A stretch of 64,000 bases of DNA, from the NCBI GenBank assembly GCA_945888375.1, contig CAMCZZ010000019.1:1-64000 (forward strand), written 5' to 3'. Every line of letters starts with the position of its first letter. Within the stretch, counting starts at the first letter, position 1. Of this stretch, positions 47,753 through 59,922 are shown in pieces. Origin of the DNA: Akkermansia muciniphila. GTDB lineage: Bacteria; Verrucomicrobiota; Verrucomicrobiia; Opitutales; Opitutaceae. Below the pieces are notes generated by a model, which saw only the letters and a list, made by a program, of their open reading frames with translations, was not told the origin of the DNA and made no database searches. A program made the position numbers and the translations under genes.

Positions 47753-47781
47753 AGTAAGCGAAACGAGCAAAACTCTGTCAA
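47753..47781 (-). promoter_or_regulatory. candidate sigma-70-type promoter for the nusA operon
   Basis: The minus strand has a perfect -35 TTGACA (47781-47776) and, 17 bp on, a weak -10 CTTACT (47758-47753). The -35 overlaps the DUF2851 stop codon. Predicted transcripts would start near 47746 and contain the leader terminator. Confidence 0.45.
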
Positions 47782-49037
47782 GCCCCGCGCCCGCCCCGCG
47801 AAGCCACCGCGGCCAGCCACCCAAGCAGACCTTGCAAATGCCCTTGGGCCAAGGGGGCTTCCGGAGCGCCGCCAACTTCAAATTCCCGCGCCAAGCGCAA
47901 CAACTCCTCCGGTGCATCCCCCGGATTCCACAGCCGCCAGCGCTCCGCCCACCCCGAACCCGCCGGCTCCGCACCGGAACCAAACCGGGCCGCCAGTAAA
48001 GGAAGCACTGCATCGCATACCCAAGTATCAAAGCGGGTCCCGTTCAATGTGCCCCCGCAAATATCCTGCGAAAGGACCCTGCGCGCCAAACCAATGCCCA
48101 GTTGCCTGCGCCGGGAACGCAAGTCCGCCCTGCCCGCTGGGCCCGGCTCAACCGCCCCCCAAGAACCGCCGACCGCCGCCAACCGCTCCGGCCAGTCCGG
48201 CCTCGCCGCGACCCACTTCGCATATTGCGCGAGTCGCAAACGCGGTCGATTGGCCGGCCGCACCCCCGCATTTTGCCATGGCTCCGCCGGCGCACCCCAA
48301 GCCGCCTCGACCGAGACCTCTCCCGCCCGCCACGCCGCCAGCGGGAAACACTCGGCCACCGCGAGCATGGGTAACCGATTCGCCCGATAACCCAGCACCT
48401 CCAAAGCCGCCTGATGACACGCCTGCTCCCAACCCAAACACCCCAGTCGCTCGGCCGCGAGACGGACCTTGCTTTCCCAACGGCGCTCAGCCTGACGCGC
48501 CAGCTCGACGCGCAACACCGCCGGCGGCACCCCCGCAAGTTGCTCCCGCAAGAGGCTGTAGGGCCGACCCGCGATGCCCTCGACCGCCGCATCCTCCGCG
48601 TAGGCCTCCAAGTCGCGCTCCAGACGCGGCAATAACTCTAGGATGGGAATCCGCCGCCCATCCGCGCCCGCCGTCCATTCCCGCATGGAGGAAAACAGAA
48701 CCACGTGGAGCACCACCGAGTCGTAGGCCGGATCCTTGGCGTGCCCATGGGCATCCCAATCCGACACGCGCAAATGCACCTCGACCGCACCGCGCATCAC
48801 CTCCCGCGCCGCCCCCTCGCCCACCTCAAACTCCGCGTCCAGAAAGTCCGGCCCCGCCAGCCGGTTCCAGCGACCGCGCCTTAGCAACCGCAGCGCACGG
48901 CCATCCCGCAGGCAAAGATCGCGCCGGTCAAAATCACCCCGCGCCCAGATACGCTGGAGCAACCGCTCGGGAAACGAGAAAGCCCCGTGCAGCCCGGCCA
49001 GCTCCGCCACGACTGGCGATCCCGGAACCGCGCTCAC
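47778..49037 (-). CDS. DUF2851 family protein
   Basis: A 419-residue member of DUF2851, seen mainly in Bacteroidota and Verrucomicrobiota. Conserved-looking blocks: FPERLLQRIW near the start, NRLAGPDFLDAEFEV, GAVEVHLRVSDWDAHGHAKDPAYDSVVLHVVLF, EQACHQAALEVLGYRANRLPM. The EVHLRVSDWDxHGH region resembles a PD-(D/E)xK-type acidic/His core, but no function is established. A GTG at 49037 whose codon overlaps the NYN stop (GTGA) is preferred; the frame is open 40 codons further up. Confidence 0.82.
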   Translation of the reverse strand: MSAVPGSPVVAELAGLHGAFSFPERLLQRIWARGDFDRRDLCLRDGRALRLLRRGRWNRLAGPDFLDAEFEVGEGAAREVMRGAVEVHLRVSDWDAHGHAKDPAYDSVVLHVVLFSSMREWTAGADGRRIPILELLPRLERDLEAYAEDAAVEGIAGRPYSLLREQLAGVPPAVLRVELARQAERRWESKVRLAAERLGCLGWEQACHQAALEVLGYRANRLPMLAVAECFPLAAWRAGEVSVEAAWGAPAEPWQNAGVRPANRPRLRLAQYAKWVAARPDWPERLAAVGGSWGAVEPGPAGRADLRSRRRQLGIGLARRVLSQDICGGTLNGTRFDTWVCDAVLPLLAARFGSGAEPAGSGWAERWRLWNPGDAPEELLRLAREFEVGGAPEAPLAQGHLQGLLGWLAAVASRGGRGA

Positions 49038-49519
49038 CGCCCCGCTCCTTCCCCGCGCCAGCCCCGCTCCGCCTCCGCGTTGCCCAGCGTGACCTTCCGC
49101 GCCTGTCTCGTATCTGCAGTAGCAATGCGTCTGGACAGTCCCTCGGGGTCGCACCAAGCCGCGCCGGCCGCTTCCACGGTCACGCGCTCCGCCTGATCCG
49201 CCGTAGCGACCAGACAGGACCCCGGAGCAGCCGCCCGTCCAACAAGCTGCTCGATCACATCATCCGCCGTCATTCCAGCCGGCGTGTGCACACAGGCAAA
49301 AGCCTCCGAATCTCCCACCGTCTCGATCCGCAAGTCCTCGCCCCGGCCGTCAAAAACCACCGTCACCCGCCAAGCGGAAAAATCATGGAGCACCGCCAGC
49401 CGGCGCAGAAGCAGCGCCTTCGCCGCCTCGCGATCACGGCGCGCCAGCACACGCGTATCCGCCCACGCTTGGATCACGTTGGAGCCGTCAACAAGCAGAT
49501 GCGTCTGGGAGGCGGACAT
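49034..49519 (-). CDS. NYN domain protein (YacP-like)
   Basis: A 161-residue NYN (PIN-like) nuclease-fold protein. It begins MSASQTHLLVDGSNVIQAW, has VTVVFDGRGED in the middle and VATADQAERVTVEAAGA with DDVIEQL before it, giving the acidic cluster of the family (D in VDGSN, D in FDG, DD, D in TADQ). YacP/Rae1-type proteins cut mRNA on ribosomes in some bacteria. The ATG at 49519 is used. Overlaps DUF2851 by 4 bp, so the two are probably translationally coupled. Confidence 0.85.
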   Translation of the reverse strand: MSASQTHLLVDGSNVIQAWADTRVLARRDREAAKALLLRRLAVLHDFSAWRVTVVFDGRGEDLRIETVGDSEAFACVHTPAGMTADDVIEQLVGRAAAPGSCLVATADQAERVTVEAAGAAWCDPEGLSRRIATADTRQARKVTLGNAEAERGWRGEGAGR

Positions 49520-49614
49520 AGGGGCGACAGGACTCGCCCACCCTCGCCCGAAGGTTCCGACGCGGCAAGGCCGGAAGCGCTTGCGAATCCACGGACACCG
49601 CACTTGCTGTCGGC

Positions 49615-50454
49615 ATGAACCCCTCCTCGCTCGGCAAGCTCATCGGCACCTTTATTTTAATTTTGGTCCTAGTGGTCGGTGCCTCCCAGGCGACTTACGT
49701 GGTCGAGCCCGGCACCCGCGGTGTGTTGATTACGCTCGGCAAGGTTTCACCCGCGCCCTTGGTCGAAGGCTTTGGGACCAAATCCCCGTTCATCTCGCAC
49801 GTCCAACCGGTGCTCATCCGGCAGCAAACCCGCGACCTGCCCGCCGAGTGCTATTCGTCCGACCTCCAGCAGGTAAACATCCAGCTGCGCGTGCTGTTTC
49901 GCATTCCCGAAGCCTCCGTGGTGAAAATCTACCAGGACTACGCCGGCGACCCGTTCGACAGCCTCGTCGCGCCGCGCGTGCAGGAGGCTCTGAAAGAGGT
50001 TACCGCGATGCAAAGCGCCGAGCAGATCGTGAAAAAGCGCGAGGAGATCAAAACCCACGCCCTCGCCTCCACCCGCGACAAGTTGAACAATCTGCTCATC
50101 ATCGAGGATATCGTCCTGGAAAACATTACGCTCTCTAAGGAACTGGAAACCGCTATCGAGTCGAAGATGGTGCAGGAGCAGGAGGCAGCCAAGGCCCGCT
50201 TCACCCAGCAAAAATCCCAGATCGAGGCGGACACCGCCATCATCAAGGCCAGAGGCGAGGCCGAGGCCATCCGCATCCGCGGCGAAGCCCTGCGCGATAC
50301 GCCCGGGCTGATCCAGCTCCAGATCGTAGAAAAATGGGATGGCCGCACGCCTCTGGTCATCGGCGGAGCCGCAGGCGGCGAAAATGCGGGCACCAACTTC
50401 ATCCTTCCGCTCAACACCCTGCCCGCCGCTGCCGCTCCCGCCGTTCGTCACTAG
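49615..50454 (+). CDS. SPFH/prohibitin family membrane protein
   Basis: A 279-residue protein with one N-terminal membrane segment (GTFILILVLVVGASQ) followed by the SPFH domain (YVVEPGTRGVLITLGKV, QVNIQLRVLFRIPEASVVKIYQDYA) and a long coiled coil (about 165-230; EQEAAKARFTQQKSQIEADT). Prohibitin homologues form large membrane rings and often link to FtsH-type proteolysis; partner unknown here. A small membrane-protein gene follows 15 bp on. Confidence 0.9.
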   Translation: MNPSSLGKLIGTFILILVLVVGASQATYVVEPGTRGVLITLGKVSPAPLVEGFGTKSPFISHVQPVLIRQQTRDLPAECYSSDLQQVNIQLRVLFRIPEASVVKIYQDYAGDPFDSLVAPRVQEALKEVTAMQSAEQIVKKREEIKTHALASTRDKLNNLLIIEDIVLENITLSKELETAIESKMVQEQEAAKARFTQQKSQIEADTAIIKARGEAEAIRIRGEALRDTPGLIQLQIVEKWDGRTPLVIGGAAGGENAGTNFILPLNTLPAAAAPAVRH

Positions 50455-50469
50455 GAAGTCTCCTGCCCG

Positions 50470-50688
50470 ATGCGCAACGTAACCCCGCCCGCATCCCGCC
50501 CGCCCCGGCTTTTACGCGCCATCACGCTGGTGGCCGCCGTGGTCTTGATAGGCCTGCTCTGCCTGCTTTTTCCGCGTATGCTGGCCTTCGTCGAATTGGC
50601 CGCACGCGAACTGCGCTACCTCTGGTGGCTCGTGTTGCTCGCGGCCGCGGGCCTCTACTTTTTCTTTTTCTTCGGCCGGAAAAAATAA
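50470..50688 (+). CDS. small membrane protein, hypothetical
   Basis: Encodes 72 residues with two hydrophobic segments (about 16-38 and 47-67) joined by a short charged loop and a basic end (FGRKK). No family recognised. It lies between the SPFH gene and a glycosyltransferase gene in the same direction and is probably co-transcribed with them. Confidence 0.65.
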   Translation: MRNVTPPASRPPRLLRAITLVAAVVLIGLLCLLFPRMLAFVELAARELRYLWWLVLLAAAGLYFFFFFGRKK

Positions 50689-50699
50689 ACCCGTCCGCC

Positions 50700-51452
50700 G
50701 TGCCCTCCGCTCCCGGCGTCCTGTGTATCCCCGCCTTTCGCGAAGCGGATCGCCTGCCGCCTTTTCTGGAAGGCTTGATCGCGGTGCTCGCGCCCGGCCC
50801 GCATTTAATCCGCATCCAGATTGTGGACGACGGCTCGCCTGCCGAGGAGCGCGCACGGCTTTTCGCCGCTCTGAAACCCCGCGCATCCGGAGCCTGCAGC
50901 CTCGCCCCGCCCCTGGCCCTGCCCGCCAATACCCGCAAAGGCGGCGCCATCCTCGCCGGGTGGCGCGCCCATCCCGCCGCCGCCTGGTTCGCTTTTGTCG
51001 ACGCCGACGGCGCCGTGCCTCCCGCCGAAGTCCGCCGCCTGCTAGATCATGCGCTCGCGACACCGCCTCCGAGCGCCGCGTGTTTCGCCGTGAGACGTTC
51101 GGGCCCTTCAGTGCGCCGCGACGCGACGCGCGCGCTGGCCGGCCGGCTTTTCTCCGCCCTCGCCGAGCGGATCGCCGGCCGCAAACTCGACGACGTGCAG
51201 TGCGGCCTCAAATTCGTGCCCGCCGCCGCCTGGCGTGCACTTGATCCACAGTTACAGGGCTCCGGTCTTTGCTTCGATGTGGAACTCCTAGCCCGGCTCG
51301 CCCGCCTGCCTTGCCCGATCACCGAGTTTCCCATCGCCTGGGAAGAAAAAAACGGCGGCTCGATTCGTCTCTGGCCGGACGCCCCCCGCATGCTCTTCCA
51401 ACTAGCCCGCCTGAGTCGCATCCTCCCTGCTTATACCCTCCCGCCAAATTAA
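50700..51452 (+). CDS. GT2-like glycosyltransferase (dolichyl-phosphate mannosyltransferase-like fold)
   Basis: A 250-residue cytoplasmic GT-A-type protein with a GTG start. VLCIPAFREADRLPPFLEGL begins the Rossmann half, IVDDGSPAEE is the nucleotide-sugar DDG motif, ANTRKGGAILAGW and FAFVDADGAVPP give the DxD-type metal site, and DDVQCGLKFVPAAAW follows. The family transfers sugars to polyprenyl phosphates or glycans. No membrane anchor is visible. Substrate unknown; it lies 11 bp after the small membrane-protein gene. Confidence 0.85.
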   Translation: MPSAPGVLCIPAFREADRLPPFLEGLIAVLAPGPHLIRIQIVDDGSPAEERARLFAALKPRASGACSLAPPLALPANTRKGGAILAGWRAHPAAAWFAFVDADGAVPPAEVRRLLDHALATPPPSAACFAVRRSGPSVRRDATRALAGRLFSALAERIAGRKLDDVQCGLKFVPAAAWRALDPQLQGSGLCFDVELLARLARLPCPITEFPIAWEEKNGGSIRLWPDAPRMLFQLARLSRILPAYTLPPN

Positions 51453-51692
51453 ACCGTCCCCCCTTTCTCGGTTGGTTTTATTAACCGCCGTTTCCCCTCT
51501 CCTGCCCCAAAGAAACGGGAATACCCGCCCCCACCACAAGGTCCCCCTCTCGGGTCAGGCAAACTCCGGCCCGTCACCGGCCCGTTGCCCTGGAGGCGCC
51601 GATTGAACGGCATGAACACGGCTGCCGCGTGCGCTTCCAGATTATCTGGTTCGTGACCAGCGTGGAACTGAAAGCAGACCGCCGGGGCACGC

Positions 51693-52634
51693 TCACACCG
51701 ACCGGCCAGCCGTCGCGCGCTGACGGCTCAAGGCCCGGTAGCGGCGCGGCGAATAACCCATGGTCCGAGTGAAACAACGGGTGAAGTAAAAGGCGTCGGC
51801 GTAGCCCACCTCGGCGGCGATTTCCGCGACCGGAGTCTCGCTCGCCGCAAGCCGCTGGCAGGCGCGTTGCATGCGCTGGCGTTGCAGATACTCTATCGCC
51901 GAGCAACCGGTCAACTGGCGGAACAATTGCGCGAAGCGCGGCACCGACAAGCCCGCCGCGGCCGCCAGTTCATCCAACCGGTAAGCCCGCGCGAATTCCT
52001 GGCGCAACCGCACGCGGATCGTCTCCACCCGGTCCAGCGTTGAACGCACCACCCCGCCCTCGGCCGCTAGCCGGGCCAGAATCGAGAACGATTGGCGCAG
52101 CGCGGACGCCGCCTCGACCTGACGGCGCTCATCGTAGCCCTCCTCCAAAATGGCGTGGACCCGATCTAGGCGCAGCGAACCCAAACGCCCCGGCCCCAGC
52201 TGGATCGTTTCGAGGCCAGCTCCGCACCAGGCGGCATGGCGCATCCAGCGCGCCGCTTCCTGGCCTTGAAAATGCGCATATGCGATCGTCCAGGGCCGGT
52301 CGCGGTCCGCCCCGTAGGCGTGCGGTGTATCGGCCGGCAACCAGAGCACGTCGCCAGCGTTCACCAACGACGTGCGCGCGCCGTCCGCCCCTCGCACCCA
52401 GCCGCGCCCGCGCAGACAGGCGACGATCAGGTGGGTCGGCGCGCCTGCGGGCCGGACGACCTCATGACCGGCGGCAAGCGGGAAAAACCCCGCGTCCGTG
52501 ACATGCAGTCCGGCCAGCAGGGGATGCCGCTCCGCAGCCCGCCGCGCCCTTTCAGGCAACACCACGAAATGCTCATGGGGAAACCCGTGCGGTTTGGTGA
52601 GCGGATCCTCCAGTTTTTTGCGCAAGCCATCCAT
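51693..52634 (-). CDS. AraC family transcriptional regulator
   Basis: A 313-residue AraC protein. An N-terminal cupin-like sensing domain (about 30-170; GAPTHLIVACLRGRGWVRG, NAGDVLWLPADTPHAYG) is followed by two C-terminal HTH motifs: LDELAAAAGLSVPRFAQLFRQ and TPVAEIAAEVGYADAFYFTRCF, then GYSPRRYR. The YADAFYFTRCF form is the typical second helix. Divergent from the DUF5107 gene across 52 bp, so it probably controls that gene in response to a sugar-like ligand (inference). The 240 bp downstream (to the glycosyltransferase stop) hold no gene. Confidence 0.93.
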   Translation of the reverse strand: MDGLRKKLEDPLTKPHGFPHEHFVVLPERARRAAERHPLLAGLHVTDAGFFPLAAGHEVVRPAGAPTHLIVACLRGRGWVRGADGARTSLVNAGDVLWLPADTPHAYGADRDRPWTIAYAHFQGQEAARWMRHAAWCGAGLETIQLGPGRLGSLRLDRVHAILEEGYDERRQVEAASALRQSFSILARLAAEGGVVRSTLDRVETIRVRLRQEFARAYRLDELAAAAGLSVPRFAQLFRQLTGCSAIEYLQRQRMQRACQRLAASETPVAEIAAEVGYADAFYFTRCFTRTMGYSPRRYRALSRQRATAGRSV

Positions 52635-52686
52635 GTAAACCGGACTAAAAGCATGTTAGAATAGTGCAACCTCATCCCCCTCCACC

Positions 52687-55600
52687 ATGTCCACTCCCGT
52701 GACCGTGCGCCGCGAAGCCCTCGTTCTGCCGACCTATCTCCCGGCCGCGCCCGATCCCAATCCGATGTTCTTGGAGAAACGCGTCTACCAAGGTTCAAGC
52801 GGACGCGTTTACCCGCTGCCCTTCACCGACCGCATCGCCGAAGAACCCGTGCCGCACGCCTGGGACGCCGTATGGCTGGAAAATGAATACCTCGCCATCC
52901 TGATCCTCCCGGAGCTCGGCGGACGCATCCACCGGATGCTCGATAAAACCAACGGCTACGACGTGATCTATCACCAGACCGTGATCAAACCCGCCCTCGT
53001 CGGTCTGGCCGGCCCCTGGGCGAGCGGCGGCATCGAGTTCAACTGGCCGCAACATCACCGGCCTTCGACTTTCATGCCCGCCGCCGTGGAAGTGGAGCAC
53101 GGACCCGGCGGCGAGATCACGGTCTGGCTTTCCGAGCACGACCCGATGGCGCGGATGAAAGGCATGCACGGGGTTTGCCTTCGCCCCGGCCGGGCGGTCC
53201 TTGAACTGCGCGCCCGGGTCTACAACCGCACGCCCGACGCCCAGACCTTCCTGTGGTGGGCCAACGTCGCCACCGAAGTCCACGGCCGCTACCAGTCCTT
53301 CTTCCCGTCGGACGCCACCTTCGTGGCGGATCACGCGAAGCGCGCCATGAGCACCTTCCCGCGCTGCTCCGGGCGCTACTACGGTGTCGACTACGCCGGC
53401 CGTGCCCGAGACGGCGTGCCGGCCACGGAACGGCCGCGCTTGTTCCAGCCGCCGGCGGATTGCCCCGCCGACGATCTGTCGTGGTATGCCAACATTCCCG
53501 TGCCCACCTCCTACATGTGCATGGGCACGCAACGGGATTTCTTCGGAGGCTACGACCACGCCGCCCAGGCCGGCATCGTGCACCTGGCCGACCACCGCAT
53601 CTCGCCGGGCAAGAAGCAGTGGACCTGGGGCAACCACGAGTTCGGCTACGCCTGGGACCGCAACCTCACCGATCCAGACGCGCGCGGCGTCCACCGGCCC
53701 TATATTGAGTTGATGGCCGGGGTTTACACCGACAACCAGCCCGACTTTTCCCACCTCCAGCCCGGCGAGACCCGCACCTGGACCCAACGGTGGTATCCGA
53801 TCCGCGCCATCGGCCCGGCCGACGAGGCCAACGCTGACGCCGCCGCGAGCCTGCGCCTAGATGGAAAGCGGGTCCGCCTCGGCGTCTCCGTTACGACCGC
53901 CTTCCCCGGCGCCCGTGTCACGCTGCTTCGACGTCGGGATGGCCGCGAACTCGCCGCCTTCGCGCGGGATCTTTCGCCCGCCGCCCCCTTTGTCACGGAA
54001 ACCCGAATACCCGGCGCCGAGCCGACGGATTTACTCCTCGTCGTCCACGACTCCGGCGGCCGTGAAATCCTGCGCCACGCCCCCGAGGCGCCCACCGCCC
54101 CGCCGAGCGCGGAGGCATTGGCGGCCCGGGCCGCGACCGAACCTCCCGCCCCGGCAGACGTAGCCGGCGCGGATGAGCTCTACCTGATCGGGCTGCATCT
54201 GGAGCAGTATCGCCACGCCACCCGCTGCCCGACGCTCTACTGGAACGAGGCCCTGCGGCGCGACCCCGGCGACTCGCGTTGCCAGCTCGCGCTGGGTCGC
54301 TGGCGCCTGCGCCGGGGCGAATTCGCCGCCGCCGAAGGCCACCTGCGGGCGAGCATCGTCCGGCTCACCCAACGCAACCCCAACCCCGCCGACGGCGAGG
54401 CGCATTACCAACTGGGCCGGGTGCTGCGGTTTCTAGGCCGCGACGCCGAGGCCGGCGACGCCTTCGCCAAGGCGGCCTGGAACCAGGCCTGGGCCGGCGC
54501 GGCACACCTCGCGCTCGCCGAACTCGAGGCGACCGCCGAACGCTGGCCGGCCGCGCTCGATCACCTGGAACGATCGCTCCGACTCGATACCGACCACCTG
54601 CGCGCCCGCGCCCTTCAAGTTATCGTCCTTCGAAAAATGGGCCGCGCTCCCGAGGCGACGCGCCGGCTGGAAGAGGCCGCCGCGCTCGATCCGCTCGATC
54701 CTTGGCTGCGCTGGCTGTCAGGCCGGACGTGGGCCGGAGACAACCAGATGCGTCTCGATATCGCCCACGATCTGGCGCGGGCAGGGTTGAGCAGCGAAGC
54801 GCTCGAGGTGCTTGCCACCGCCGTCCCTGAACCGCACTCGGGCACCACTCCGCTGGTCGCCTACACCCGGGGCTGGCTGCTTGAGCGTGCCGGCGACCGC
54901 CGCGCCGCCCGCGCCGCCCGCCGTGCAGGCGCCAAAGCCTCGCCGCAGTATTGTTTCCCCTGCCGCCTGGAGGAGATCGCCGTGCTCGAGTCCGCCATCG
55001 CCGCCGACCCGCGCGATGCCCGGGCGCCTTTTTTCCTGGGGCACTTACTCTACGATCGGCGCCGTCACCGCGAAGCCATCGCCCGATGGGAAAACGCGGT
55101 CCGTTTGGAGCCCGCCAACGCCGTCGCCTGGCGCTGCCTCGGCATTGGTCGTTTCAATATTCTCCGCCAGCCCGCCCGGGCCCGCGCCGCCTACGAGCGC
55201 GCCGTCGCCGCCGCGCCCGAGGACGCGCGGCTACTTTATGAACGCGATCAACTCTGGAAACGTCTGGGCGTGCCACCGGCGCGCCGTCTCCGGGCCTTGC
55301 AAAACCGCTCCGGACTGGTCGCCCGGCGAGACGATCTCACGGTGGAGTTTTGCGCGCTTTTGAACCAGACAGGGCACCCGCAGCTCGCCCTGGAGTTGCT
55401 GGCCGCACGGCGTTTTCAACCCTGGGAGGGCGGCGAGGGCCTGGCCCTTGGACAACATGTGAGCTCGCAAATCCAGCTCGGCCGGGCGGCGCTCGCAAAC
55501 GGCAGGGTCGGTGACGCGCTCCGTTCTTTCGAGCAGGCGAGCGAATGCCCGGAAAACCTCGGCGAGTCCCGCCACCTTCTCGCCAACCAATCCGAGGTGT

Positions 55601-56085
55601 TGTTTCACCTCGGGGAGGCAAAGGCGGCCGCCGGCGATCCTGACGGCGCCCGCTCCGCATGGACCGAAGCGGCGACCAGCCGGGGCGATTTTCAGGAGAT
55701 GAGCGTGCGCGCCTTCTCCGAGTCCACCTACTTCACCGCGCTGGCGTGGAAACGGCTCGGGCAGGCGACGCGCGCGACGCGCCTGCTGCGCGAGTTGCTG
55801 GCCTACGCGAGCAATTTGGAGAAGCAGGTAGCCAAGATCGACTATTTCGCCACCTCGCTCCCCACCTTGTTGCTCTTCGAGGAGGATCCGCAGGCGCGGC
55901 AGACGATCACCGCCCGCGTGCTGCAAGCGCAGGCCTGGCAGGGGCTGGGCCTTGGCCCCCGGGCCCGCGCAGCCTGGCGGGACGTGCTGCGCCTCGACCC
56001 CAACCACCCGCGCGCGGCCGAAGCGCTCGCCGGGATTTCGGAGCGTCCCCGGCCCAGACAAAGCATCCGCGCGGGGCGACGTTGA
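52687..56085 (+). CDS. DUF5107 domain protein with TPR repeats
   Basis: A 1132-residue protein. The N-terminal DUF5107 domain (about 20-330) shows [27 protein letters not shown] and [19 protein letters not shown], a galactose-mutarotase-like supersandwich. Residues about 480-1100 are TPR-type helical repeats ([36 protein letters not shown]). No signal peptide is seen, so it is probably cytoplasmic. The family accompanies carbohydrate-utilisation genes; a role in binding or handling a sugar or glycoside is inference. Partner of the divergent AraC gene. The first in-frame ATG is 52687. Confidence 0.88.
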   Translation: MSTPVTVRREALVLPTYLPAAPDPNPMFLEKRVYQGSSGRVYPLPFTDRIAEEPVPHAWDAVWLENEYLAILILPELGGRIHRMLDKTNGYDVIYHQTVIKPALVGLAGPWASGGIEFNWPQHHRPSTFMPAAVEVEHGPGGEITVWLSEHDPMARMKGMHGVCLRPGRAVLELRARVYNRTPDAQTFLWWANVATEVHGRYQSFFPSDATFVADHAKRAMSTFPRCSGRYYGVDYAGRARDGVPATERPRLFQPPADCPADDLSWYANIPVPTSYMCMGTQRDFFGGYDHAAQAGIVHLADHRISPGKKQWTWGNHEFGYAWDRNLTDPDARGVHRPYIELMAGVYTDNQPDFSHLQPGETRTWTQRWYPIRAIGPADEANADAAASLRLDGKRVRLGVSVTTAFPGARVTLLRRRDGRELAAFARDLSPAAPFVTETRIPGAEPTDLLLVVHDSGGREILRHAPEAPTAPPSAEALAARAATEPPAPADVAGADELYLIGLHLEQYRHATRCPTLYWNEALRRDPGDSRCQLALGRWRLRRGEFAAAEGHLRASIVRLTQRNPNPADGEAHYQLGRVLRFLGRDAEAGDAFAKAAWNQAWAGAAHLALAELEATAERWPAALDHLERSLRLDTDHLRARALQVIVLRKMGRAPEATRRLEEAAALDPLDPWLRWLSGRTWAGDNQMRLDIAHDLARAGLSSEALEVLATAVPEPHSGTTPLVAYTRGWLLERAGDRRAARAARRAGAKASPQYCFPCRLEEIAVLESAIAADPRDARAPFFLGHLLYDRRRHREAIARWENAVRLEPANAVAWRCLGIGRFNILRQPARARAAYERAVAAAPEDARLLYERDQLWKRLGVPPARRLRALQNRSGLVARRDDLTVEFCALLNQTGHPQLALELLAARRFQPWEGGEGLALGQHVSSQIQLGRAALANGRVGDALRSFEQASECPENLGESRHLLANQSEVLFHLGEAKAAAGDPDGARSAWTEAATSRGDFQEMSVRAFSESTYFTALAWKRLGQATRATRLLRELLAYASNLEKQVAKIDYFATSLPTLLLFEEDPQARQTITARVLQAQAWQGLGLGPRARAAWRDVLRLDPNHPRAAEALAGISERPRPRQSIRAGRR

Positions 56086-56117
56086 CCGCAAGGGCTTCGC
56101 CTTGCACGGTGCGCGCC

Positions 56118-57647
<1,530 letters not shown>

Positions 57648-57720
57648 CCTACGGGCGGCAAACGCAAATTTTTCCATCGCCGTGAACGTGCACAACCGTT
57701 CATGGTTAACGCGCTTCTTT

Positions 57721-57808
57721 GGAAGGGTGGCAGAGTGGTCGATTGCTCCAGCCTTGAAATCTGGCGAACCGAAAGGTTCCGGGGGTTCGAATCCCTCCCC
57801 TTCCGCCA
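57721..57808 (+). tRNA. tRNA-Ser (anticodon UGA), with encoded CCA
   Basis: Acceptor stem GGAAGGG (57721-57727) pairs with CCCTTCC (57798-57804); then G and CCA (57806-57808). The anticodon loop CTTGAAA carries TGA; a long class II variable arm AACC-GAAA-GGTT follows, as expected for serine. T-loop TTCGAAT is canonical. The closing anticodon-stem pair is a C-T mismatch (CCAGC with TCTGG). Confidence 0.95.
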
Positions 57809-57970
57809 CTTTGAAACCAACTCCGTCCGGTCTGGATACCCAATCAACGGTCCGGACCCGGGTTGTTGCGGAAAGCCCCGCCCCTTCGTTCCCCGAAAGG
57901 AATCTTCTCGGCCAAGGTCGCAGAACCGGGGTTTTACCTTTTGACACCCTGCGGCCTGCGAATTGCATGA

Positions 57971-59029
<1,059 letters not shown>

Positions 59030-59094
59030 AGCGGGCAGTTATCGTCCGTATCCGGGCGCCAGCCCCATCCCCGGAAAGCCGCTCCTCCCGCACC

Positions 59095-59922
59095 GTGCCG
59101 CGCTTCGACCAAGCCCGCCCCCTTCTCACCCTGGGCATCGTGCTGCTGGTCTGGCTCATCCTGCCCACCACCATAAAACGCGCCACCCGCCTCGGCTTCT
59201 ACGAATTGCAGGCACCGGTCGATGTAGCCGCTTCTTACGCCCGCGATTTACAGGACTTCTGGTCGCAAAAAACCCGCACAAAAAACGAGCTGATCGAGGC
59301 TGCCCGCGATCTCGCCCGGCTGAACGCCTCCTACGAACTACGCCTTCAGGACGACGCCCGCCTGCGAAATGAGATCGCCCGCCTCGAAGAGTTGCTGCGC
59401 CTGCCTTCTTACGGCGATTTCCGCGCCGAGCCCGCGCGGGTGGTGCGAAGAGATTTTTCCGCTTGGTGGCAGCGTCTAGTGATCCGCAAGGGCGCCAACC
59501 ATGGACTCACCATCGGGGCACCCGCCATCTACAGCGGCGGCCTCGTGGGCCGCGTGTCCGAGGTCCATGCCCACACCGCCGTGATTGAACTGATTAGCAG
59601 CCCCGGCCTGCGCCTGGCCGCTGTCTTTGACGGCGACGACCGGCCCGTTAGCTTTCAAGGGGGTGTGAACGCACCGCTGCGCCCCGCCGAGGCCGTGCTC
59701 GAATACGTCCCGCTCGATGTCTTCGCCACCCCCGCCTCCCCCCGGCGCTTGGTGACTTCGGGACTGGGCGGCGTTTATCCCCCCGGCCTCTTTGTCGGCG
59801 AAGTCCTCACCCTGGAAGCCAGCACCGACGGGCTCTTTAAAACCGGCCGCGCCGTTCTCGATCCCCGCCTCGGACGCCTGAGCGAGGTCACTGTGCTGGT
59901 GCCGCTCGACCCCGCGCCGTGA
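59095..59922 (+). CDS. mreC: rod shape-determining protein MreC
   Basis: A 275-residue MreC with a GTG start. One membrane segment (about 9-26), a coiled coil (about 60-100; LARLNASYELRLQDDARLRNEI), and the periplasmic beta-barrel domain (VIRKGANHGLTIGAPAIYSGGLVGRVSEV, VTSGLGGVYPPGLFVGEV). It scaffolds the elongasome. Its stop overlaps the mreD start. Confidence 0.93.
   Translation: MPRFDQARPLLTLGIVLLVWLILPTTIKRATRLGFYELQAPVDVAASYARDLQDFWSQKTRTKNELIEAARDLARLNASYELRLQDDARLRNEIARLEELLRLPSYGDFRAEPARVVRRDFSAWWQRLVIRKGANHGLTIGAPAIYSGGLVGRVSEVHAHTAVIELISSPGLRLAAVFDGDDRPVSFQGGVNAPLRPAEAVLEYVPLDVFATPASPRRLVTSGLGGVYPPGLFVGEVLTLEASTDGLFKTGRAVLDPRLGRLSEVTVLVPLDPAP

Noticed and set aside
51469-51487. 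Hairpin CGGTT...AACCG after the glycosyltransferase as a terminator
   Set aside because: Only a 5-bp stem and no T-run on either strand.
57825-57857. GTCCGG / CCGGAC dyad after the tRNA gene as a terminator
   Set aside because: No T-run follows and the loop is long.
57941-57970. TTGACA at 57941-57946 as a promoter for mreB
   Set aside because: No convincing -10 hexamer at 16-18 bp spacing, so not listed as a feature.
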